DNA from: Entoloma clypeatum
Lineage: Eukaryota > Basidiomycota > Agaricomycetes > Agaricales > Entolomataceae
DNA length: 64,000 nucleotides
NCBI GenBank assembly: GCA_963565915.1
Contig: OY751488.1
Span: 2,790,001-2,854,000, forward strand
Reading direction: 5' to 3'
A model generated the notes under the pieces. It was given only the letters and a program-made list of their open reading frames with translations. It was not told the origin of the DNA and ran no database searches. The position numbers were made by a program, and so were the translations under genes. Of the stretch, positions 21,006 through 29,249 are shown one piece after another (position 1 is the first letter of the stretch; each line of letters opens with the position of its first letter).

Positions 21006-24000
21006 TCAGATCAAATTTTGAGTGTTCTGGACATTAGTCCGAGGTTCCCACGTGTTCTCTTCTGGGCCATACCCTTCCCATTGGACAAGGTACTGGATCT
21101 TTCCACGGAATTTCCGAGAGTCCAGGATCGTGGAGACATGGTATTCTTCTCGTCCTTCGATGATGATTGGATCAGGGGCTGGCTTCTTTTTCTGAATGGC
21201 ATACTTCGGGGTTTCGTATGGCGATAACAGGGTCTCGTTGAACACAGGGTGGATCATCTTCCAGGTTTTGGGAAGATCAAGACGGTATGCGCTAGCTCCT
21301 TTCTTCTCTAGGACTTTGAACGGTCCATGTCGGAGGGCGTCAAGTTTCTTTGAGGGACGATCAGTCCTGATGTTAGTCCCTTCCAGCCACACCTTGTCTC
21401 CGATGCGGTAATTCCGAGACGGGCTTCGTCGTGTGTCAACTGTCTTCTTCATCTGATCCTGGGCCTGTTTCAGTGCTGCGTTGGCTTCTTCTCGTGCCTG
21501 TTTGAGTTTTTTCAAGAAGTCGTTTGCCGCTGGATTGGTGTCTTCCAACACAAGTTCTCCCTTCCAAGGATGCAGACCGTAGTTGAGATAGAATGGTGTG
21601 TACTTTGTCGCTTGATGTTCTTTGTCATTGTACTGGAATTCTGCGATTGTGATCCATTCCGCCCAATCATCTTGCAGATGGTTGACAAAGTTTCGTAAGA
21701 ACACCTCGGTTTCCTGATGCGATCGTTCGGCTTGTCCATCAGTTTGTGGATGGTACGCAGTGGACAGGTTTCTCTTGATTCCCAACATGCGGCAAAGTAT
21801 CTCCATGAACTTCGCGGCGAACTGTGGTCCTCTGTCGCTAATGATCTTCTTAGGGATCCCATGAAGCTTCCATATCTGGTCCCGATAGATCTTGGCTAAT
21901 CCTTCAGCCGATAGTCCCACGGTTGTCGGGATGAGATGAAGCATCTTTGAATGTCTGTCCGTGATGACCAGAATTGCGTTCTTCCCATCAGATTCTGGTA
22001 TCGGTCCCACAACGTCAATCCCTATGTCTTCCCATGGTTGACTTGGTGCGGCGTTAGGGTGTAGAGGGGCGTGTCTCCTTTGGCGGCTGATCTTGTTACG
22101 TTGACAGGTGTCACAACCTTTCACATACTTCTTTACGTCATGTAGGATGGTGGGCCACCAGTAGGTGCGAGTGAGGAGTTCATGTGTTCGATATTGTCCT
22201 GGATGTCCTGCCACTGGTGCGTCGTGCGCTTCAAACATCAGTTCTTGGCGCAGTTGTGGGTCTGGTGGAACATAGACTCGTTCTCCTGCGTAGGTGCTGC
22301 CATTTTCCTGCTGATACCAGTGAGGATTCTTCTTCAGACCCTGGGCTACTTCTGTCTCCATGTGATTCGAGGCCTTGATGCGTGCGATCCATGGGTTTTC
22401 GATGGTTGTGATGTTTTCGATTTTGATGGAATCAGATGTTTCACCCCCTTCAAAGAATTGTTCCTCCGTGAACATCTCCATTTGTATCACATCTTCTGAT
22501 TCCAATCGTTTCAAAAATAGCCCCTCCTTGAGCATTTGGTCGCTGTCCTGCGGCTCGAGTTCCGTCTCATACCAGGGTAAACGTGACAGGATGTCTGCTT
22601 TCGCGTTTGTCTTCCCAGGTACATGTCGCAGTTCGAAGTCATAGTCTTGTAACTTCATCTTCCAGTGCCTCTGTCGTTGGTTTAGGTCCTGAGGACGCCG
22701 GAAATACTCCAGGTTTTTGTGATCGGTTAAGATCTCGAAATGTTCCTTGGCTTCAAGTAGATAATGTCGCCAGTCCTTCAGTGCTTCCATGACTGCCAAG
22801 AGTTCCTTGTCATATATCTCGTAATTCTGTTCGGCCGCGGACATGGTCCGCGACAAGAACGCGATAGGATGCCACTTGTCGTCTTGTTTCTGTGAAAGTA
22901 CCGCTCCAATCGCATAACCCGATGCATCGGTTTCAACCCTGAACTGTCCGTCCGGTTTGGGCAATGCCAAGACTGGTGCCGTCGTGATTGCCCGTATGAG
23001 ACCTTCAAATGCTTCTTGCGCCGCTGGTCCCCACGTGAATGCTGTATTTCCTGTTAGTGTTGTGAGTGGCTTTGCGATGTTTGAGTATCCTTCAATGAAG
23101 CGTCGATAAAAATTGGCAAATCCCAGGAACCTCTGGACTTCCTTTTTTGACGTGGGTACTCGCCAGTTCCGGATTGTGTCCACCTTTTCAGTTTCCATCT
23201 CAACATGTCCTTCTCCAACGACATATCCCAATATGGGGCATTTCGTTACTTCCCAAAGACACTTCTTCTCCTTTAGGAACAGGTCATTGTCTGACAGAAT
23301 CTGCAAGATCTCTTCGGTGTTCCGGGTGAGTTCTTCCTTGGTTTTACCAATAACCACTATGTCATCCATGTAAATCACACAGATGCGCCGACGGATCTGA
23401 TCCCTGAATAGGCTGGCCATCATCCGAGAGAATGTTCCCGGGGAGTTGCAGAGACCAAAAAACATGACCAATGGTTCAAACAATCCTCGGCTGGTCAGGA
23501 AGGCGGCTTTCCATTCGTCACCCTTCTTGATCCGCACGTTATTGTATCCCCACATGATGTCCATTTTGTTGAAGTAGACTGCGTCCTTCAATACATCCAA
23601 GAGGTCGTTGATGCGTGGGAGTGGGAATTTGTCCTTAACCATGAATTTATTGACCGTGCGATAATCCTGTACCAATCGTTTGGAACCGTCTTTCTTGTTA
23701 ATGAAGAAGCAGGGTGATGCATAAGGGGATTTGGATGGTCGGATCTTTCCGGTTGCCAGGCCTTCATCAATGAATTCGTCCAGTTCTTCTTGCTCCTTTT
23801 GGGTCATAGGATACGTGTTTCCTCCTAGCTCCTTTGGTGCGTCCGGTGTAAGTTCGATGCCGTGGTCCCATTCTCTTTCCTTTGGGATCTTGTCAAAGTT
23901 TTCTTTTTCAAAGAGATGGGCAAAACGTTCAACGTATGAGGGTCGTTTGGTTGTGGGAGGTGGTGTGGGAGTAACTGCTTCCAATATGGGGTCTCCGGGC

Positions 24001-24578
24001 TTCCATTTCTGATCCAATTTCTTGGGCGCGTCCTTGTCTTGTACTTCCACCATGCGAACCCGATGTTTGCGACCATTAAGGTTAACCCTGAAATCCGAGT
24101 GTTTGGTTTGACATGTTGATGGGCACCGGTTGAATGTTACAGCGCCGGTCGTCCAATTGATTGTGGGGTTGTGGTGCACCAACCAGTCATGTCCCAAAAG
24201 CATGTCTGTTCTCCCAATGTCCAATACCATTGCTTCCATGGTTTCCTGGTGTGTTCCTAAGTCCAGCTTGACTTCGGCAAATTTTTCTGCTTTCTGTTGT
24301 CGGTTCGGCGATCCATCCGCATTTAGGATTGATATGGGCTTTATTCCCCGTGTGGGAAGGTTCTGTTTGCGTACTATTCTGGGATGGATACATGTGCGTT
24401 CACATCCGCTATCAACCTTGGGTCGAATGGCCTTTGGTCCTCGTCGTGTTTTGATCTGAGCTTGCAGCTTGATCTCTCGTCGTTTCGGAGGTTTATCTCC
24501 CTTGACAATCTTAGTTGACGCAACGGCTCGCTTTGCAGGGATAACATAAGTTATATTGTCTGTAGCTGCACCAGGCAA
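21006..24578 (-). CDS. pol of copy D: protease, RT, RNase H, integrase, chromodomain (1190 codons)
   Basis: The protease motif VDSGCERTC lies near residues 56-64. Reverse transcriptase follows with FFGLCNSPGTF and the catalytic YMDD (complement of about 23360-23371). RNase H has ETDASG and LTDHKN. Integrase has the HHCC finger (HDAPVAGHPGQ to CDTCQRNK) and the DDE residues in GIDVVGP, SDRGPQ and the E of QAERSHQETE. A chromodomain closes the protein ([20 protein letters not shown]). The frame lies at -1 relative to gag and has no ATG near its start, so it should be made as a Gag-Pol fusion. The terminal TGA at 21006 replaces an arginine codon present in copies C and E, trimming about 15 residues. 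Confidence 0.9.
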   Translation of the reverse strand: MPGAATDNITYVIPAKRAVASTKIVKGDKPPKRREIKLQAQIKTRRGPKAIRPKVDSGCERTCIHPRIVRKQNLPTRGIKPISILNADGSPNRQQKAEKFAEVKLDLGTHQETMEAMVLDIGRTDMLLGHDWLVHHNPTINWTTGAVTFNRCPSTCQTKHSDFRVNLNGRKHRVRMVEVQDKDAPKKLDQKWKPGDPILEAVTPTPPPTTKRPSYVERFAHLFEKENFDKIPKEREWDHGIELTPDAPKELGGNTYPMTQKEQEELDEFIDEGLATGKIRPSKSPYASPCFFINKKDGSKRLVQDYRTVNKFMVKDKFPLPRINDLLDVLKDAVYFNKMDIMWGYNNVRIKKGDEWKAAFLTSRGLFEPLVMFFGLCNSPGTFSRMMASLFRDQIRRRICVIYMDDIVVIGKTKEELTRNTEEILQILSDNDLFLKEKKCLWEVTKCPILGYVVGEGHVEMETEKVDTIRNWRVPTSKKEVQRFLGFANFYRRFIEGYSNIAKPLTTLTGNTAFTWGPAAQEAFEGLIRAITTAPVLALPKPDGQFRVETDASGYAIGAVLSQKQDDKWHPIAFLSRTMSAAEQNYEIYDKELLAVMEALKDWRHYLLEAKEHFEILTDHKNLEYFRRPQDLNQRQRHWKMKLQDYDFELRHVPGKTNAKADILSRLPWYETELEPQDSDQMLKEGLFLKRLESEDVIQMEMFTEEQFFEGGETSDSIKIENITTIENPWIARIKASNHMETEVAQGLKKNPHWYQQENGSTYAGERVYVPPDPQLRQELMFEAHDAPVAGHPGQYRTHELLTRTYWWPTILHDVKKYVKGCDTCQRNKISRQRRHAPLHPNAAPSQPWEDIGIDVVGPIPESDGKNAILVITDRHSKMLHLIPTTVGLSAEGLAKIYRDQIWKLHGIPKKIISDRGPQFAAKFMEILCRMLGIKRNLSTAYHPQTDGQAERSHQETEVFLRNFVNHLQDDWAEWITIAEFQYNDKEHQATKYTPFYLNYGLHPWKGELVLEDTNPAANDFLKKLKQAREEANAALKQAQDQMKKTVDTRRSPSRNYRIGDKVWLEGTNIRTDRPSKKLDALRHGPFKVLEKKGASAYRLDLPKTWKMIHPVFNETLLSPYETPKYAIQKKKPAPDPIIIEGREEYHVSTILDSRKFRGKIQYLVQWEGYGPEENTWEPRTNVQNTQNLI

Positions 24579-24619
24579 GCGAGTTCGTTTAATGGATAAG
24601 GGTCGCGACTTAGCATCGT

Positions 24620-25486
24620 TTAATTGGACCCTTCGGGAAAATCCTTCTCATCGGTCTCTATGGTGATGGTTTCATCATCATCGGTATCTCCATCAGACAC
24701 CTTCCTAATCTTTCCAGAGTTCTTCTTCGGCTTGCGGCAGTTGCACGTGATATGTCCTTCTTGGTCGCAGTTGAAACACTTACGACCATCTTTCTTCTTT
24801 GGGGCTTTGCAGTCTTTGGCAAGGTGACCAAAACGCTGACAGTTGTAGCAACGGGCTACTCCTGCTTTGTCGATCTCCATGGCTTTGCCTTGACCACCAT
24901 AAGTGGTGCCCGATCCGGTGCGTGTGTCGCCACCCCCTCGGATGACTAATGCATGTCCCTCCATCTGCCGTCCCTTGTTTCGGATCTCCTTTGCGTAATC
25001 AGTGTACGTCTTGCCATCGCTAGCCACTTGTTCAGAAATTCTGCGGTTGACGTTCTTTTCCAGGATGTATTTCCCTGTTTCTTCGCCAAGGTTTGACAGC
25101 TTCAAGAGTTCTTCGAATTCATCCAAGAATTCGTCGATGGTGCGTTTCTCCTGTTTCAGGACTTCGAGTCTCGCCTTGGCCGCTGCCGACTTGTTGGCAA
25201 TAGAGAATCACGTAGCGATGTCGTCTGAGAACCCTAACCAGGTGATGTTCTCGCCATCGGTGGCAAGGTCGTCTAACTTGTTGCTGGCCCAGTGTTTACC
25301 GGACCCTTCCATCATGCGGGATAATACCGCAAGAATTTTCTGATCATCGGACAGACCCTTCTGGAACCTGATGTATAATTTGGTGGCTTTCCACCACTCG
25401 TCGAAGGTGTGTCTGTCTTTGAACATCCCAGGATCTTTGATGATCTTGGATGTATCCATTGTTTGTACTGTCGGTGCTTCTGCCAT
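24620..25486 (-). pseudogene. gag of copy D, one in-frame stop
   Basis: The frame starts MAEAPTVQTMDTSK and ends DEKDFPEGSN, about 288 codons as in copy E. TGA at about 25208-25210 stands where copy E has CGA. Two CCHC knuckles follow the capsid part (CYNCQRFGHLAKDC and CFNCDQEGHITCNC). The gag frame remains open for about 125 codons upstream of this methionine. Confidence 0.85.
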
Positions 25487-26264
25487 GTCTAGAACCTGCG
25501 GAGTAGGAGAGGTGTCGGATTGTTGGGATGAAGATGGGGTTCGGGATACAGGTAGGGGTTGAAAATCAGTCCCTGTTCTACGCGTCTGTTCGATATCTGA
25601 CTGCGCGGAGTCAAAAGTAAATTCGTCAGGGGACTCGTCGGCGGAATGGGTGGCAAAACGTTCAGAGTATTTCCTCTGTAAATCTCTAAGGAATCTCTGT
25701 TCCTGTGCATCTGTTGGTCTCGAGAAGGGGTCAAGTCTCTCGTTTCGTGCCCAGCGGTTGTACTCGGTCTGTTGTTCTTCGGTGGTGAAGTGGGCGTAGA
25801 TCTGCTGCTTTGAGTAAGACGTGATGATGTGGCTCTGGGACGTCTCAATGTGAGCGTCCTAATCAATCTTCTGATAACAGTTGTCTGGACACCGATAAAC
25901 TCTCTGATCTCTGTGATCCGACCTGTCTGAGGTCCTTCTTGAACGCGAAAACTTTCGAGTTCGTTCTGTCAGGCGTTGTAACGCGCGATCTGGTGTTGTT
26001 GAGCAAGATGGATGCTCTCTGCTATCTCGCCGTGGGGGCGATGCTCGTCGTTGTCTAGTTCTTCGTCAAGCACCTGCTGTAGGATGCGACAGATCTCCGA
26101 TTCGATGTACTGCTGGATGAGTGTAAAATCGATACTGTCTCGAGGACTTAGCTCCTCCTGTCGGGCTTCTGGCGTGCTGAATGGGTTACTGGTGAAGTCT
26201 TCAAAGAAGCGCGACGTCTTGACTCATCTGGTAGTTGCTCTCTTCGCTCTGGGCGAACCTAACG
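25487..26264 (-). other. long leader of copy D between primer site and gag
   Basis: This stretch of about 780 bases is nearly identical to the leader of copy E (33765-34542). The half next to gag is open in the gag frame back to a TAG near 25863, with protein-like composition. The outer half is open in another frame, rich in E, Q and I, apart from one TGA. No ATG opens either frame, so I leave it uncalled. Confidence 0.5.
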
Positions 26265-26275
26265 AGATTTAGCAA
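26265..26275 (-). promoter_or_regulatory. primer-binding site for self-priming, copy D
   Basis: On the minus strand TTGCTAAATCT starts two bases after the 5' LTR and is the perfect complement of AGATTTAGCAA within the LTR (26351-26361). Eleven bases is the length used by Tf1. Confidence 0.7.
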
Positions 26276-26277
26276 CT

Positions 26278-26647
26278 TGTTATGCGTAACAAACCGTTCC
26301 AAGGTTCGGGCAGAGTATGCAGGAAGATGGAAAGGCGAAGAGCAATGTGATTGCTAAATCTAAGGAATGTAGCTATGGTACATGAGGTTTATATAGTACT
26401 GACTATGAGCGGTAGCGAATGAGTCAGTAACTGCGGAAGGCAGTGCGCATGAGTAAGGCAACTGCGGAAGGCTATGCACTAATGAGTAAGCTGACTGCGG
26501 AATGAGTCAGACAGCTGCGGAAAGCGAGTCAGCGCGGGAGCGAAGTATACTAAAGGAAATAAAGTATAATATGATATGTGTAAGCAGGGGCCGATGAGTA
26601 AAAGTGAAAAAGTAAGCGTATACGTCCGTAGTCGTTAGTCCGTAACA
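26278..26647 (-). repeat. 5' LTR of copy D
   Basis: This 370-base LTR contains TATATAAA (26388-26395 on the complement), 27-34 bases upstream of the predicted start at 26361. Repeated units of about 30 bases containing CTGCGGAAGGC and ATGAGTAAG lie in its upstream half. Confidence 0.95.
26388..26395 (-). promoter_or_regulatory. TATA box in the 5' LTR of copy D
   Basis: TATATAAA on the minus strand lies 27-34 bases upstream of AGATTTAGCAA, the predicted first bases of the element RNA. Copy E has the same box at 34665-34672, and copy C has it in its 3' LTR. Confidence 0.65.
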
Positions 26648-26880
26648 CAAAAGCCGTCTTTTGTACCCAACCGCCTCAACTCATGCCCAACAGTCCCCAC
26701 TCATCCCCAACACCTGTCTCTCATGCCGAACAGCCCCTCAAGTCACGTCCAATGATCTGCACTCAAACACCCAACGACGTCACTCGCGCCCAATGCCCAA
26801 TGCCCAATGATGTCCACACATGTCCAATTGCCCCTCTCTCCTGTCCAACAGGACCTGCAGCCGCGCTCAACGCTGTCCAT
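26648..26880. repeat. degenerate 20-base minisatellite, right part
   Basis: The array continues with units such as CCCAACAGTCCCCACTCATC after the copy D insertion and becomes less regular toward 26880. Confidence 0.75.
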
Positions 26881-28327
26881 GCATGCATGAATTGTGGGGC
26901 TGGGGAGTGGGACAGACACAGGGTTTTTTTTTCTGTATTTACTGTAGTTAGACCAGTCTTGTTCTATAATTTAATATTGACGAGACTAGTGGGACCAGTC
27001 TCCCATTGGTCTTGTCTTATTTTCTGTCATTTCCATATGAGTGAGAGAGTAGTTTCCATAGACTGACTTCTATATCAATAGCTCAGATGACCTCTTGCTT
27101 TGTCTCAAGGTTACTGGTTTAGACTGGTTTAAACCAGTTAAACCTGGTTAATTTTTTTTTCCAAAAGTGATTAACTTAAACCAGTGGTATGTCTGAATCT
27201 GATTAACTCAAACCAGCTGGTTAACCAAACCACTGGTTTGGTTTGGTCTGGTTAGTGGTTAATTTTGTTTTTTAAACTGGACTTTCAAACACTAAAGCCA
27301 AGCACCATACTGCAAGGCCTGCTTTGGGAGGCAATTAGATTTTACTGTTACACAACTCAATAATATATCTTTCAACAACACTGCTGCAATAATAGATATA
27401 TACATTTACCATTCACTCATTTCATGCATGAGATTGGGCAACCAAAAATCCACCATACTGTTGTCAATGTGTAAAACTATGATGGTGTCATGCTTATTGA
27501 CAAGGTGTATCTGTGTTGCGAAATTCATAATGATTGTGAACCACTTCTTCTGTTCAATGTCTACAAGATAAATGGACTCACAAGGAATTTTGATGTCACA
27601 GTGATGAGTGAACCAATGCTAGAAATAGAATTTCTCACAGGTGAATCAGGTCTGAAGGTGTTGTACACTGTACCCTGATTGCACTACTGGGAGGCATTAC
27701 TCTGCTCACAATACCAAGACTAATTGAGAGAGATATGAGAGCTGTGAGGGTGGTGACTCTTATCCACTAGAGCTATACTATTAGACTTGTCAATCTTGGC
27801 AATAAGTCAAGAGAGGGGTGTGATGGCCTTGTCAATAATCCTTTGGAATAGGAATAAAGTCCCATACATCATATACATCCATACCAGTGTGGTATTCATC
27901 ATGGGTAATAATTATTGTGTTCCAAACACAAAGGCAACAACAGAACAGAGTGGGCTGATATCTTCCTATCTGTATTTATTTGTTTGCTGAAACATATGTC
28001 AAACTATGGTAACCATTGCTTAAATTAAAAAGATAAACAAGATTGTGAGATAGTTATATCAGTCAAGCAAGCCTTTCTTGCAGAGATATTACAATTCATG
28101 ATTTGATTGGCACAAATTGCCATAATATATCATATGCTCTATAATTGTGGAATGTGTCCATGCCAACTTAGTTCTCCTCTTTTCTCCCCCTCATTTGTGA
28201 AATAAAGTTGACAGAGGCTACAAAGGTTGACGAGTGTTATATAGACTTTCTAACCAGGGCATCTTGAAAATAATACAGCAGCATGAGATTGCTTATGAGT
28301 CGTCATTGTTCAATCAGTTGACAATCC
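26881..28327. other. AT-rich sequence; repeat Y end at about 27294, otherwise unassigned
   Basis: Between about 26930 and 27294 there are many copies of CTGGTTTAAACCAG-like sequence, ending in ACTTTCAAACACTA, the inverse of the repeat Y end at 7532. The rest to 28327 is AT-rich with only short frames. I see no gene. Confidence 0.45.
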
Positions 28328-28728
28328 TGTTATGCTTAACAAACCGTTCCAAGGTTCAGGCAGAGTATGCAGGAAGTGGAAAGGTGAAGAGCAATGTAAT
28401 TGCTAAATCTAAGGAATCTACTATAGTACAAGAGGCTTATATAGGTACTGACTATAGGCGGTAGCGGATGAGTCAGTACTGCGGAAGGCAGTGCACATGA
28501 GTAAGGCGACTGCGGAAGGCTATGTACAGTGAGTAAGCTGACTGCGGAAAGCGAGTCAGCGTGGGAGCAAAGTATACTAAAGGGGATGACGAAGTAATGT
28601 AGTGAGTCAGACTGGGAATCAAAGGTTGCGAAAGTAGACATTAGACATAGTAAGTTCGTAAGAGGGCGCCGAGCCGGGGTGATAAGTAAAAGTGATGACG
28701 TCGTCCGCATACCGTAGAGTCCATAACA
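28328..28728 (-). repeat. 3' LTR of copy E
   Basis: This 401-base LTR is like the right LTR but carries one more unit of about 30 bases (AGGCAGTGCACATGAGTAAG and neighbours). Confidence 0.95.
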
Positions 28729-28744
28729 TGTTCCCCTCTCCAAG

Positions 28745-28762
28745 CTCTGTGTCCTCACAGAG
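28745..28762 (-). other. hairpin between ORF3 stop and polypurine tract, copy E
   Basis: CTCTGTG, AGGA, CACAGAG on the minus strand directly follow the ORF3 stop and are followed by the purine tract CTTGGAGAGGGGAACA. Confidence 0.6.
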
Positions 28763-29134
28763 TCACTGTCCCCATCCCTCATTGTTATTGGAATCGGACC
28801 AGTTCGGACTCTCCTTGAGGCTCCAATCATATATCAACTCCTCATTGATGGCTACAGTGAGTTCAGGGCCTTTGATGGCCAGCCGAATACGTCGATTTTC
28901 GATGATGAGGGTGCTGGTGTAATTCCCGAGAATTTGTTTCTCTTCGGGAGTCGGGGCGACGGGAAGATTGGACAACGAATGAAGTCAGATATTCATCTGG
29001 TGATGAAGGAGGTCGGCAAGGGAAGTTTCAAGGGCATGGATTTGGTCTCTCATGGAGAGTGCTTCATTCATAAGGGCGGCGATGGCGGGGCTGATGTCGG
29101 TGGTGGAGGTGGAGGTAACGATGGTGTTTGACAT
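28763..29134 (-). pseudogene. ORF3 of copy E, one in-frame stop
   Basis: The frame starts MSNTIVTSTSTTD, carries MRDQIHALETSLADLLHHQM and ends NNNEGWGQ. A TGA near 28987 replaces the arginine codon found in copies C and D. The C-terminal half is intact and gives the best reference for that part of ORF3. Family unknown. Confidence 0.65.
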
Positions 29135-29249
29135 GGTGGCGAGGATGGTTGAGAGATAAAAGAAGAATGGGGTGGCTATATTGGGCAGGGAAAAGACTAG
29201 AGCGAGGAACTCAATGTGTGGTTGATTGATGAGGTCGATACTGCCATGG

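Larger units (their letters stand above)
20077..26647 (-). mobile_element. Ty3/gypsy chromovirus, copy D (family 2), the best preserved copy
   Basis: The LTRs at 20077-20446 and 26278-26647 are 370 bases each and differ at five positions by eye. The duplication CAAAA is seen at 20072-20076 and 26648-26652. Reading leftward from the right end: self-priming site, leader of about 780 bases, gag, pol of 1190 codons, ORF3, hairpin, purine tract and 3' LTR. It is inserted in the minisatellite. Each coding frame has a TGA that appears to derive from CGA, so even this copy is probably inactive by itself, though recently so. Confidence 0.95.
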
